DNA of 64,000 bases from Natroniella sp046097105 (GCF_046097105.1 NZ_CP175562.1:1736001-1800000); one strand, 5' to 3'. Counted from the first letter of the stretch, positions 9,581 through 18,152 are shown. Translations and numbers: made by a program. Notes: generated by a model from the letters alone, not told the origin.

Positions 9581-10606
9581 TTATAAAATCAGCATTCCAT
9601 CTCCAAAGCTATAAAATCTATATTCTTCTGCTACTGCTTGTCGATACGCTTTTAAAGCCAATTCTTGACTAGCAAAGGCACTGATCAGCATTAATAAGGT
9701 AGACTGCGGTAGATGAAAATTAGTAATTAAAGCATCTACAGCTTTAAATTTATAACCAGGGTAGATAAATATATCGGTCCAGCCCTTCTCTGCTTTCACA
9801 GTACCATCTTCATTAGCTACAGTCTCTAAGGTTCTTGTAGAGGTTGTCCCTACGCTGATCACTTTCTTGCCCTGCTCTTTAGTCTGGTTGATCATTTCAG
9901 CAGCCTTTTGAGATACTTCATAATACTCTGAATGCATATCATGATCTTCTATATCATCAACTTTGACAGGTCTAAAAGTACCTAACCCAACATGTAATGT
10001 AATATCAACAATATTGACCCCTTTAGTCTTAATTTCATCTAATAGTTGATCAGTAAAATGAAGACCAGCAGTTGGTGCGGCAGCAGCTCCTCTCTTTTTA
10101 GCATAGACGGTTTGATATTTATCAGTTTCTTCTAACTCTTTAGTGATATAAGGTGGCAAAGGCATATTACCTAACTTATCTAATATCTCTTCAAAGACCC
10201 CTGTATATTCAAATTCAACTACTCGTCCACCAAAGTCTGTTTTAGCTTTAACTTCAGCAACCAACTCTCCATTCCCAAAGACTACTCTAGTTCCTACTTT
10301 AACCTTACCATTAGCTTTAACTAAAGTTTCCCACCTATCAAGTTCAACTTGATTTAATAATAGAAATTCAACCTTACCACCTGTCTTTTCCTTGTAACCA
10401 AATAAACGAGCTGGAATAACTTTAGTATTATTTCTAACTAAGGTATCCCCAGCTTCAAAATAATCGATAACCTCTTTGAAAATTCTTCCTTCAATCTCTT
10501 TTTTCTCTCTATTAATTACCATCAACCTAGATTCATCTCTAGGTTCTATTGGTTCTTGAGCAATTAATTTATCTGGTAATTCAAAATTAAAATCTTTAAC
10601 CTTCAT
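9581..10606 (-). CDS. queA: S-adenosylmethionine:tRNA ribosyltransferase-isomerase QueA
   Basis: Transfers and isomerises the ribosyl group of SAM onto preQ1 in tRNA, giving epoxyqueuosine. Full length at 341 residues, with FNFELPDKLIAQEP at the N-terminus, RDESRLMVI, KKRGAAAAPTAGLHFT and DALITNFHLPQSTLLMLISAF. Its ATG overlaps the last 11 bases of spoIID, implying translational coupling in one operon with tgt downstream. Confidence 0.96.
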   Translation of the reverse strand: MKVKDFNFELPDKLIAQEPIEPRDESRLMVINREKKEIEGRIFKEVIDYFEAGDTLVRNNTKVIPARLFGYKEKTGGKVEFLLLNQVELDRWETLVKANGKVKVGTRVVFGNGELVAEVKAKTDFGGRVVEFEYTGVFEEILDKLGNMPLPPYITKELEETDKYQTVYAKKRGAAAAPTAGLHFTDQLLDEIKTKGVNIVDITLHVGLGTFRPVKVDDIEDHDMHSEYYEVSQKAAEMINQTKEQGKKVISVGTTSTRTLETVANEDGTVKAEKGWTDIFIYPGYKFKAVDALITNFHLPQSTLLMLISAFASQELALKAYRQAVAEEYRFYSFGDGMLIL

Positions 10607-11825
10607 CTACAATTCCTCCACTATCTTCTTTATTTTCTCCAATTTCAATATCTGTATAATAATGCTTTAATATTTCTCGATAATTAGCCCCTGCTAAAGC
10701 CATTTGATATGCTCCCCACTGGCTCATTCCTACACCATGTCCCCAACCATAACCTCTGAATAAATACCGTTTTTGAGGAGTAAGGTTATATTCTTGATTA
10801 AACCAGTTGTAAGTAAAATCAAATCTATCATCAAGTCCATTAAATCTCATAATATTTTCACCTATAATAGAAAAATTAGTACTTTTTAATCCTAACCAAA
10901 ATCTAAAATGTGAGCCATTAATGATATATTCACCATTTTTAGCATGAATTTTAACCTCTTTAGCTCTTCCTGACGGGCCAACACCCTTTAGTGAAATCCC
11001 TTTCAGCTTAGATATCTCCAGTCCGTTGGCCCTTAATAACTCTTCAATCTCAGTCTTAGTATATTCCTTTTGCCAATTATAATGTGGAGATAAATCATCA
11101 TTTGATGTTACACTCTGTAAATAAGGGCTATTACCATTCCAGACAGTAGAGGCATTAGCAGTCTTACCTCCAGCAGTAGAATGATAAACTGCTGAAATCA
11201 ACTGATCATTATATGTAAGAACTTGGCCTTTCGTCTCTGCAACCGCCTTAATTATTCGCTCAGTTTCAGCACTGACCCCTCTATAAACTTGACATTTTAC
11301 AGTATTAGATAAATTATACCCTCTACTTTGATATTTATTTAAATTTCTTAAGGCATAAGTTCGAGCAACAATTGCCTGAGCTTTCAAAACTTCCGTTGGC
11401 CAACTAGAGATAACCTCACTACCTACTACACTAGCTAAGTAATCACTCATTTTAACATGATTAATCACAATCAATCCATCTGTTGTATTTAAAACTTCTA
11501 TATCTCCTCGATACTTTCGACCATTAACTTCAATTAATTCATTGCTTTGAGCTGACTTAAAAAAAAGTCGCTCCTCCTTAACATAACCAGTACCATTTTT
11601 ACTCAAATAACCATCTTCTCGGGTGATTTTATACCTTGATTGAGGCAGTGATTTCTCTTTATGATCTATATCTAAAATTTTAAACCCTGATTCAACCTCT
11701 AAACTGACCTCTTCAACAGCATCTAGTAGACCAATTTTAATTACTTTTTCCTCAGCTTTAACTGGACTTATAGCTACAACTATTAAGATAACTACTACTA
11801 ATAATTTAATTTTCAACTCAATCAA
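10596..11825 (-). CDS. spoIID: Stage II sporulation protein D (lytic transglycosylase)
   Basis: Peptidoglycan lytic transglycosylase acting with SpoIIP and SpoIIM during forespore engulfment. An N-terminal signal/anchor (KLLVVVILIVVAISPVKA) is followed by the SpoIID domain with SYLASVVGSEV-like SDYLASVVGSEVISSWP, AQAIVARTYAL, HSTAGG and the terminal GYGWGHGVGMSQWGAYQMA. The start is uncertain: TTG 11825 or TTG 11816, both near AGAAGGG. The same window carries spoIIP. The spoIID-queA-tgt association with ruvAB is common in clostridia. Confidence 0.95.
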   Translation of the reverse strand: MIELKIKLLVVVILIVVAISPVKAEEKVIKIGLLDAVEEVSLEVESGFKILDIDHKEKSLPQSRYKITREDGYLSKNGTGYVKEERLFFKSAQSNELIEVNGRKYRGDIEVLNTTDGLIVINHVKMSDYLASVVGSEVISSWPTEVLKAQAIVARTYALRNLNKYQSRGYNLSNTVKCQVYRGVSAETERIIKAVAETKGQVLTYNDQLISAVYHSTAGGKTANASTVWNGNSPYLQSVTSNDDLSPHYNWQKEYTKTEIEELLRANGLEISKLKGISLKGVGPSGRAKEVKIHAKNGEYIINGSHFRFWLGLKSTNFSIIGENIMRFNGLDDRFDFTYNWFNQEYNLTPQKRYLFRGYGWGHGVGMSQWGAYQMALAGANYREILKHYYTDIEIGENKEDSGGIVDEG

Positions 11826-11831
11826 GCCCTT

Positions 11832-12032
11832 CTATTTTAATAATCTAAACAATAAAGAAAGTATCACACTGATCAGTATTGAGGTTGTAATTGGTAAATA
11901 AAGATTAAAATTTCCTCGTTGAATATGAATATCTCCTGGTAACCTACCTAAAGGAAAGCCCACTCTAACCATCAATCCTCCCGCAACCAATAAAATTCCT
12001 AATAAAATTAAAACTCCTCCACCATCTCTCAT
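11832..12032 (-). CDS. DUF2905 small membrane protein
   Basis: A 66-residue protein with two membrane helices around the loop VRVGFPLGRLPGDIHIQRGNFNLYLP, the hallmark of DUF2905. Function unknown. The ATG overlaps the ruvB stop by four bases (ATGA arrangement), so it is coupled to ruvB; spoIID follows after six bases. Conserved position beside ruvB is typical of the family. Confidence 0.9.
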   Translation of the reverse strand: MRDGGGVLILLGILLVAGGLMVRVGFPLGRLPGDIHIQRGNFNLYLPITTSILISVILSLLFRLLK

Positions 12033-13024
12033 TCATCTGTCACCTCTATTTCTAAGTGCTGATAAGCCAACTTAGTTGCCATTCTACCCTGTGGAGTCCG
12101 ATTTAGATAGCCAATCTGTAATAAATAAGGTTCATAAACATCCTCTATCGTCTCTTCTTCTTCACTAATTGCTGCAGCTAATGTAGATAAGCCAACTGGT
12201 CCACCAGCAAATTTTTCAATAATCACAGTTAAAATCTTACGATCAACCCTGTCTAAACCTAATTGGTCAACCTCTAATCGTGCTAAAGATTCTTGAGCAA
12301 TCTCCTCAGTGATGATTCCATCACCTTCTACTTGAGCAAAATCCCTAACTCTCTTCAAAAAACGATTTGCAATTCTAGGAGTTCCTCTTGAACGCAAAGC
12401 GATCTCTTTTGCTCCTGCTAACTCAGTTCCTACTTGTAATACTTTAGCTGCTCGCATGACAATCTTTTGTAGCTCCTCTGTTGTATAAAATTGCAAGCGG
12501 CTAATTACTCCAAATCTATCCCGCAAGGGAGAAGATAAATTCCCAGCCTTCGTCGTTGCACCAATCAAAGTAAATTGCGGCAAATCTAACCTGACTGAGC
12601 GAGCATTAGGGCCATTACCAATTACAATATCTAACGCGTAATCCTCCATACTAGGGTATAAAACCTCTTCAACAATCCGATTCAAACGATGGATCTCATC
12701 GATAAATAAAACATCTTGTGGCTTTAGCTTAGTCAAAACAGCAGCCAAATCACCAGGTTTTTCAATAGCTGGCCCAGAGGTGGTCTTAATATCAACACCC
12801 ATTTCAGCTGCAATAATATTAGCCAATGTCGTCTTTCCTAACCCAGGTGGGCCGTACAATAGAACATGGTCTAACGCTTCTCCTCTTGCTTTAGCAGCCT
12901 GAATAAATATCTTAAGATTCTCTTTTACCTTTTCTTGTCCAATATATTCATTAAATCTATTAGGGCGTAAACTATATTCTAAATCCTCTTCTTTTTGAGT
13001 TGGAGCAATAAATCTATCCTCCAT
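12029..13024 (-). CDS. ruvB: Holliday junction branch-migration ATPase RuvB
   Basis: AAA+ motor that drives branch migration with RuvA. Walker A GPPGLGKTTLA near residue 60, Walker B LFIDEIHRL, sensor IGATTKAGNLSSPLRDRFG and the C-terminal winged helix with GYLNRTPQGR are all present; 331 residues is normal. ATG after GGGGGTG. ruvA is 94 bp upstream. No ruvC is present in this cluster. Confidence 0.97.
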   Translation of the reverse strand: MEDRFIAPTQKEEDLEYSLRPNRFNEYIGQEKVKENLKIFIQAAKARGEALDHVLLYGPPGLGKTTLANIIAAEMGVDIKTTSGPAIEKPGDLAAVLTKLKPQDVLFIDEIHRLNRIVEEVLYPSMEDYALDIVIGNGPNARSVRLDLPQFTLIGATTKAGNLSSPLRDRFGVISRLQFYTTEELQKIVMRAAKVLQVGTELAGAKEIALRSRGTPRIANRFLKRVRDFAQVEGDGIITEEIAQESLARLEVDQLGLDRVDRKILTVIIEKFAGGPVGLSTLAAAISEEEETIEDVYEPYLLQIGYLNRTPQGRMATKLAYQHLEIEVTDE

Positions 13025-13118
13025 TTCTTCACCCCCATTTCAGTTCACAATACATTATTCACAGTTAAATTCAAAAGATTAGATGCTAAAAGTTATTTAA
13101 TTTTTTTACTTGAAGTAC

Positions 13119-13712
13119 TCAACTTAAATCAGCTAAGGCTACCTTAATTATTTCTTGTACATCCAGTTGCTCACTTTTTTGAGATGTTTTAAGTACTGCT
13201 CTACGTGCTTGGCTTTGCTGATATCCCAAGCTGACTAATGCTTCAATAGCATCTTCTAATTCATTATCAACCTTTGTTGTTGAAATATTAGCCTCTTCTT
13301 CTATATTATCAAGCTCGACTTTTTCTTGCAACTCCAAAATCAACCGCTTAGCTGTCTTATTACCTATCCCTTTCACCTTCTTCAAGGTTGCAACTTCACC
13401 ATTGACAATTGCCAACTTAAAATCTCTACTTGAAATGGTAGCTAAGATATTTAAAGCAACTTGAGGGCCAATCCTAGAAACAGTCAGTAACTGCTCAAAA
13501 GTTTCTAACTCTTCTAACCTAGAAAAACCATACAAATTAATTTTATCTTCCCGAACATAATTATAAGTATGTACTTGAACTTCATTTCCTATTTCCGGTA
13601 ATTTGTGACTTAAACTGGCCGGAATATAAACTTTATAACCTACTCCCCCTACATTAATTATAATATAATCAATTCCCGTTCTGATTAACGTTCCTTCTAA
13701 ATAAGCAATCAT
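13119..13712 (-). CDS. ruvA: Holliday junction-binding protein RuvA
   Basis: Tetrameric junction-binding partner of RuvB. Domain I (AYLEGTLIRTGIDYIIINVGGVGYKVYIP), helix-hairpin-helix domain II (LLTVSRIGPQVALNILA and KKVKGIGNKTAKRLILEL) and a short C-terminal RuvB-binding domain (EDAIEALVSLGYQQSQARRAV) are all intact in 197 residues. Start ATG after GGGGGAG. A 12-bp hairpin lies just before the ribosome site. Confidence 0.96.
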   Translation of the reverse strand: MIAYLEGTLIRTGIDYIIINVGGVGYKVYIPASLSHKLPEIGNEVQVHTYNYVREDKINLYGFSRLEELETFEQLLTVSRIGPQVALNILATISSRDFKLAIVNGEVATLKKVKGIGNKTAKRLILELQEKVELDNIEEEANISTTKVDNELEDAIEALVSLGYQQSQARRAVLKTSQKSEQLDVQEIIKVALADLS

Positions 13713-13726
13713 TACTTCTCCCCCTT

Positions 13727-13766
13727 AATCTACTCTCTTTGCTAACTTCAACACAGAGAGTAGATT
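13727..13766 (-). promoter_or_regulatory. Inverted repeat in ruvA leader
   Basis: Perfect 12-bp arms (AATCTACTCTCT and its complement) with a 16-base loop end only a few bases before the ruvA GGGGGAG site. No U-tract follows on the minus strand, so it looks like a leader or mRNA-stability hairpin rather than a terminator. Confidence 0.5.
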
Positions 13767-13780
13767 TTCCTGTCCAAAAG

Positions 13781-13806
13781 AAAAAACAGCCTCTAAAGAC
13801 TGTTTG
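13781..13806 (-). terminator. Terminator after BofC-like gene
   Basis: On the minus strand a hairpin with arms AAACAG(T/C)C and GGCTGTTT is followed by a run of T. It lies ten bases past the stop of the BofC-like gene and separates it from ruvA. Confidence 0.7.
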
Positions 13807-13815
13807 CAATCATTA

Positions 13816-14460
13816 TTAATCTCTAGCACTAGCAAACCCTTCTAGAATTCCAAGTAATTCCTCTTCATTCTCAATCTCTAACCCAGCTTGCAAGCTCTTG
13901 ACATCTTCTTCTGAAAGGTGTTCGATAGATATATCTTCTCTTACCTCCACTAACTCTTTATCCCCTAAGATATCACCTTTATAAATTGCTACATAACCAC
14001 CTTTAACTCCAACAAAGGTCTTCTTTTCTACATCATTATCTAATTTTTGCTGTTCTAATTCCTCGTTAGATTGATCACTTTCTACTTGAGCTGATTGTTC
14101 ATCCCTAATTTCCTCATGATCTTGCTCTATATCTTCAGTCAAGATCTCTCCTGAGTCAAACTCTAACTCCTCTTGTTGATTCAAATTTATCTGCCATTGT
14201 TGCTTATCTATATCATCAAATTCTAACTGAAATTCTTCTTCTGATTTTAAATCAATAGAAGAGTCTAGCCTCTTCTCTATCTTACTTTGCTCTTCTTCAA
14301 TCAAATCTTGAATTTCAAGGTTCTGCTCCCCTTCTATTTCAGCCTCAGAAAGATCCTGGTGTGGACTTGATTCAGTTACATAGTTTAATATCAAATAAGT
14401 CAAGGCTGCAATTACTACGACTAACAAAGGAATTAATAATACCTTACGTACCAATTTCAT
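13816..14460 (-). CDS. BofC C-terminal-domain-like sporulation protein
   Basis: An N-terminal membrane helix (residues about 5-27) is followed by roughly 110 residues very rich in E, D and Q with no visible fold, then a C-terminal stretch FVGVKGGYVAIYKGDILGDKELV...HLSEEDVKSLQAGLEIENEEELLGILEGF that resembles the C-terminal domain of BofC. In Bacillus, BofC sits between the forespore membranes and inhibits SpoIVB. The N-terminal BofC domain is not recognisable, so regulation of a SpoIVB-like protease is inference. ATG 14460 is favoured over TTG 14466 by spacing to GGGGG. It lies where ruvC is often found between yebC and ruvA. Confidence 0.7.
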   Translation of the reverse strand: MKLVRKVLLIPLLVVVIAALTYLILNYVTESSPHQDLSEAEIEGEQNLEIQDLIEEEQSKIEKRLDSSIDLKSEEEFQLEFDDIDKQQWQINLNQQEELEFDSGEILTEDIEQDHEEIRDEQSAQVESDQSNEELEQQKLDNDVEKKTFVGVKGGYVAIYKGDILGDKELVEVREDISIEHLSEEDVKSLQAGLEIENEEELLGILEGFASARD

Positions 14461-14466
14461 ATTCAA

Positions 14467-14813
14467 TCCCCCTACTCCTAATTAATAACTAGCATAACCA
14501 GTTTTAAATAAATTATTAGTATGAGGGGGATTTTTCCATTTAAAAATTGAAGCTGACTTGATATATAGTGTCACTTCGTGACACTAAGCTATCAGCCTTC
14601 AGTCGTCAACCCAATCAAAACCTATTAAACCCCAATAAGTAAAAACCATCTAAACTTAGGAAATATAATGATTTCTGAATGTTTTTATTTTTATTGATTT
14701 TAAATGATCTTGGCTGATAGCTGAGGACTAACCGCTGACCCTACGAGTTCTAAAATTCCAAGAACTCTCCGTAACAAAAACCGTTCGCTATGTGGCACAA
14801 AAATGCTACATAA
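14467..14813. repeat. Intergenic repeat element with inverted copies
   Basis: This 347-bp gap holds no gene. It contains a perfect hairpin AGTGTCAC-TTC-GTGACACT (14567-14585), a segment at 14588-14608 that reappears with one mismatch at 49455-49475, and an inverted, partly degraded copy beginning GGCTGATAGC at 14712. A second hairpin with arms GAGTTCT and AGAACTC lies at about 14745-14768. The segment at 14558-14578 also has a close match at 49553-49575. It looks like a non-coding dispersed repeat or a miniature inverted-repeat element. Confidence 0.6.
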
Positions 14814-15578
14814 TTATAATTCATCTTCAATTTCTTCCATGATTTCATCAGCAATATCAAAATTAGCATATACATCCTGAATATCATCATGATCCTCTAA
14901 CTGCTCCATTAATCTCAATACCTGTTTAGCATCAGTCGAATCATCTACTGTAATTTCATTTTGAGGAATCATAGCTATATCTCCACTATTAAATTTATAA
15001 CCTTCTTTTTCCATCTTTTTTCTAACTTCTTGTAAATCAGTGGCATCTGTTAGAATCTCTACACTATCTTGAGCAATATTAATATCCTCTGCCCCTGCTT
15101 CTAACGCAGCAAGCATCAATTCATCTTCATCAATTTCAAATTGACTACGATCAATAATTAATTGTCCTTTACGATCAAACATCCAAGATACACAACCATT
15201 CTCACCTAAGTTACCACCGTTTTTAGATAATATATGTCTGATCTCAGAAGCAGCACGATTACGATTATCGGTCATAATATCCATATATAAAGCTACTCCA
15301 GCTGGAGCATAGCCTTCATAGACAAATTGTTCATAATTAACACCTTCTAAGTCACCAGTTCCTCTCTTGATAGCTCGTTCAATATTATCCTTAGGCATAT
15401 TGGCATCTTTAGCCTTTTGAATTGCTAAATCTAAATCATTATTAACTTCCGGATCACCACCGCCCTCCCTTGCAGCAACAGTAATCTTTTTAACTAGCTT
15501 AGAAAATAATTTTCCTCTTCTTTTATCTTCTTTTGCCTTCTTATGCTTAATATTGGCCCATTTAGAATGTCCAGCCAT
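14814..15578 (-). CDS. yebC: YebC/PmpR family translation/transcription factor
   Basis: YebC family protein (AGHSKWANIKHKKAKEDKRRGKLFSKL at the N-terminus; GDPEVNNDLDLAIQKAKDANMPKDNIERAIKRG follows). Historically annotated as a transcriptional regulator; members have more recently been linked to relief of ribosome stalling at proline stretches. 254 residues, normal length. ATG 15578 has AAGGAGGT at eight bases and is preferred over TTG 15581. Repeat elements lie on both sides of the gene. Confidence 0.94.
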   Translation of the reverse strand: MAGHSKWANIKHKKAKEDKRRGKLFSKLVKKITVAAREGGGDPEVNNDLDLAIQKAKDANMPKDNIERAIKRGTGDLEGVNYEQFVYEGYAPAGVALYMDIMTDNRNRAASEIRHILSKNGGNLGENGCVSWMFDRKGQLIIDRSQFEIDEDELMLAALEAGAEDINIAQDSVEILTDATDLQEVRKKMEKEGYKFNSGDIAMIPQNEITVDDSTDAKQVLRLMEQLEDHDDIQDVYANFDIADEIMEEIEDEL

Positions 15579-15609
15579 CAATTTCTACCTCCTTTGAATT
15601 AATATATAA

Positions 15610-15702
15610 CTTAAGTTTAAGTCTAAGGTTGAGACTAAGTCACCCACATAAAAGATCAAGTTCTATTTTTTACTCAGACTTAGACTTGAAGTCAAACTTA
15701 AT
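15610..15702. repeat. Inverted repeat built of AAGTCTAAG-like units
   Basis: Upstream of yebC, TTAAGTTT at 15611-15618 and AAACTTAA at 15694-15701 flank imperfect units of the form AAGTCTAAG and GACTTAGACTT. Similar strings occur near 31593-31613 and at 63982-64000, suggesting a dispersed small repeat family. No coding potential. Confidence 0.5.
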
Positions 15703-15755
15703 TGAAATCCACTTCATTATTTTAACATAAGCTTTTCTTTTTTTCAATTCAGAGC

Positions 15756-16619
15756 TTACCTTCTAATATCAAATTGATCACTATACTCATCAATTACAGT
15801 TGAGCGAGGATAAGATCCTAACAATTTAAGCCAAGATGTTTTAATATTTAAAAGTTCCAAAACCTCTTTAACTTTAAAATCCTGATAATCTCCCTCAAAA
15901 TCAATAAAAAATATATAATCCCCTAATAGTTTTCTAGCGGGCCTAGATTCAATTCGAGTCAAGTTTATCCCTCTAATTGCAAACTCATGTAAAATATCAT
16001 ATAAGGCTCCAGGATGATCTTTCTTTTGAGGAGAGCAGACAATCGAAGTCTTCTTTTGAGCGCTTTTAGTATTCTCATTAGTACCCAAAACAATAAATCT
16101 AGTCCAGTTTTCTTGATTGTCCTGAATTTGATTAGCCAAAACTTCTAAACCGTAATAATTAGCAGCCTGCTGATTTCCGATAGCAGCCCAACAACCATTA
16201 AAGTTTTTAAGCTCTCTAACAGCTCCTGCTGTACTATTTGCAATATGAACCTGATAGTCAGTTAGATTATTTTCTAAAAACTGCCGACATTGGGCCAACG
16301 CCTGCCGATGTGAAATTACATGTTTAATCTGCTCTAAATTCACCTGTTCTTTAGCCAATAAACTATGTTCAATTGGAATTATAACTTCATTATTAATCTT
16401 TAAATCCAACTCTACCAACAAGTCTAAAGTCAATGTTACTGCCCCTTCCAAAGAATTCTCAACAGGAACAATTGCTTGATCTATTTCTTTCTCCAATACT
16501 GCATCTAACAAACTCCTAATATCAGAATAAGGGAGGTACTCTCTTACTTTCTGCTGATACTTCTTAGCTGCTATTTCAGTAAAAGTTCCTTTCGGGCCTA
16601 AATAACCTAATTTATTCAC
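15756..16619 (-). CDS. pheA: Prephenate dehydratase
   Basis: Converts prephenate to phenylpyruvate for phenylalanine synthesis. The catalytic domain begins LGYLGPKGTFTEIAAKKY and carries VPVENSLEGAVTLTLDLL and TRFIVLG; the C-terminal ACT domain contains the regulatory signature NLTRIESRPARKLLGDYIFFIDFEG, so feedback control by phenylalanine is expected. GTG 16619 has AGGAG eight bases upstream and is chosen over GTG 16628. It stands alone, with no other aromatic gene nearby. Confidence 0.94.
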   Translation of the reverse strand: MNKLGYLGPKGTFTEIAAKKYQQKVREYLPYSDIRSLLDAVLEKEIDQAIVPVENSLEGAVTLTLDLLVELDLKINNEVIIPIEHSLLAKEQVNLEQIKHVISHRQALAQCRQFLENNLTDYQVHIANSTAGAVRELKNFNGCWAAIGNQQAANYYGLEVLANQIQDNQENWTRFIVLGTNENTKSAQKKTSIVCSPQKKDHPGALYDILHEFAIRGINLTRIESRPARKLLGDYIFFIDFEGDYQDFKVKEVLELLNIKTSWLKLLGSYPRSTVIDEYSDQFDIRR

Positions 16620-16628
16620 TGCTCTCAC

Positions 16629-16869
16629 TCCTAAATTTTAATTAAAATCAAGTAAATTTCACACTAACTAGATTTATCTATCAACTATTCTAGTTATTAG
16701 ATTTTATGGAACAAATCTTCCATAAAATACATACTTTATATTAAGGTTGCTAACTAATGATTATTCTCAGCTAAAATATTAATGGAAAATTTTAGATAAC
16801 TACTAATTAATATGACAATAAGGCTTAGTTTAGCTGAGAGTATTATTAATTAATAGGGGGGAGACATTT
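16629..16869. other. Intergenic region with nested inverted repeats
   Basis: The gap between pheA and the small plus-strand gene holds an 11-bp perfect hairpin (ATTTTATGGAA at 16701-16711 and its complement at 16718-16728) and a wider pair, TCTCAGCTAAA at 16765-16775 with TTTAGCTGAGA at 16829-16839. Inside the latter lies ATATTAAT/ATTAATAT. The wide pair ends about 30 bases before the small gene and may fold in its leader. I see no T-box motif for pheA. Confidence 0.5.
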
Positions 16870-17028
16870 ATGATCTTTTTTGAAAAAGATAGCGATGATA
16901 GTAAAGATGACACCTGCACAAGATATCCTCCTGTCAATCCATATACCTTATTTCTAATTTTTATACTATTGTTACTGTCTGATATCACCATCTTGACAAT
17001 TCAAAAAATATTAGAGAATAAATCATAA
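16870..17028 (+). CDS. Small acidic-start membrane protein, 52 residues
   Basis: ATG with a strong GGGGGGAG site six bases upstream opens a 52-codon frame. The product starts with charged residues (FFEKDSDDSKDD), then TCTRYPPVNPY, then one clear membrane helix (TLFLIFILLLLSDITILTI) and a short basic/acidic end. A terminator follows 40 bases later. I do not recognise the family; many short spore-envelope membrane proteins look like this, but that is only a resemblance. It reads against most neighbours. Confidence 0.6.
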   Translation: MIFFEKDSDDSKDDTCTRYPPVNPYTLFLIFILLLLSDITILTIQKILENKS

Positions 17029-17067
17029 TAATATATATCATGAATTAACTAAAAGTCACTCTATAAA

Positions 17068-17095
17068 AAAACATCCACAGTACTGTGGATGTTTT
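17068..17095. terminator. Bidirectional terminator between small ORF and rnpB
   Basis: AAAACATCCACAG and its exact complement, separated by two bases, sit between the convergent small plus-strand gene and rnpB, with A-rich and T-rich flanks that suit termination in both directions. Confidence 0.85.
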
Positions 17096-17110
17096 CTAAT
17101 TATTAAATTA

Positions 17111-17483
<373 letters not shown>

Positions 17484-17504
17484 AATATCCAATTGCTGAT
17501 TAAG

Positions 17505-17533
17505 ATTATAACATCTCCATTATTGATTGTCAA
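17505..17533 (-). promoter_or_regulatory. SigmaA promoter of rnpB
   Basis: Minus strand TTGACA (17533-17528) and TATAAT (17510-17505) are separated by 17 bases, a full-consensus vegetative promoter. The expected start near 17498 is about 15 bases before the RNA body. Confidence 0.9.
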
Positions 17534-17554
17534 TAATCATTTTCATTTTATGAT

Positions 17555-18151
17555 TTAGTCTATTTCAAACTTATTAGCTAACAAAATTCCATAATAAACT
17601 CCTTCTTTAAAACTGATCTCATCTTTTAATTCTTCATCTTTGGCAGCCAATTCAGTTATCAATTCTTGGTACTTAGGAGATAGATTAACTTTTTTCTTCT
17701 CTGCTAATAATTCTTGAATGATTTTTTCTAAATCCCAGCCCTTTTTTTCCCGTTTATCCATAGCAATATTTGCTAATAAATCTGCCTCTTTATTCTCTTC
17801 CCGAGGGATATGGATAAAATCAACAGCAACAAATTCTTTAACCAGCTTCTTAATTTGATCATATAATTTCTTTAACCTCTTATTTTTAACCCGATATTCA
17901 CCATTTAATTGCTTAACAAGTAATTGACTATCAGATCTAACCTCTAAACTACTATTATTATATTCTCCTTCTAACTCTTCTAGAATTTGAATTACAGCTT
18001 TATATTCAGCTACATTATTTGTTGCTTTACCAATATAGTTAGCAATCTCTTTAATTTTAGTACCTTTTTGATCATAAACAACAGCTCCAACTCCAGCAAT
18101 TCCAGGATTTCCTCTTGAACCTCCGTCCGTATACACAATTAATTTGGTCAA
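17555..18151 (-). CDS. RNase HI family protein
   Basis: Degrades RNA in RNA-DNA hybrids. The catalytic acids are visible in IVYTDGGSRGNPGIAG (D), NNVAEYKAVIQIL (E), VRSDSQLLVKQLNGEYRVKN (D) and EENKEADLLANIA (D). A C-terminal extension of about 60 residues (KKVNLSPKYQELITELAAKDEELKDE...) goes beyond the usual domain. The start is a TTG at 18151, with GGAGG nine bases upstream and only one base after the stop of the preceding gene; a longer upstream start would overlap that gene by about 60 bases. Co-transcribed with the zinc-ribbon gene. Confidence 0.9.
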   Translation of the reverse strand: MTKLIVYTDGGSRGNPGIAGVGAVVYDQKGTKIKEIANYIGKATNNVAEYKAVIQILEELEGEYNNSSLEVRSDSQLLVKQLNGEYRVKNKRLKKLYDQIKKLVKEFVAVDFIHIPREENKEADLLANIAMDKREKKGWDLEKIIQELLAEKKKVNLSPKYQELITELAAKDEELKDEISFKEGVYYGILLANKFEID

Positions 18152-18152
18152 A

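Noticed and set aside
16629..16869. Possible phenylalanine T-box before pheA
   Set aside because: The conserved T-box core seen before glyQ (AGGGTGG-ACCGCG) is absent, and the hairpins are not followed by T-runs on the minus strand.
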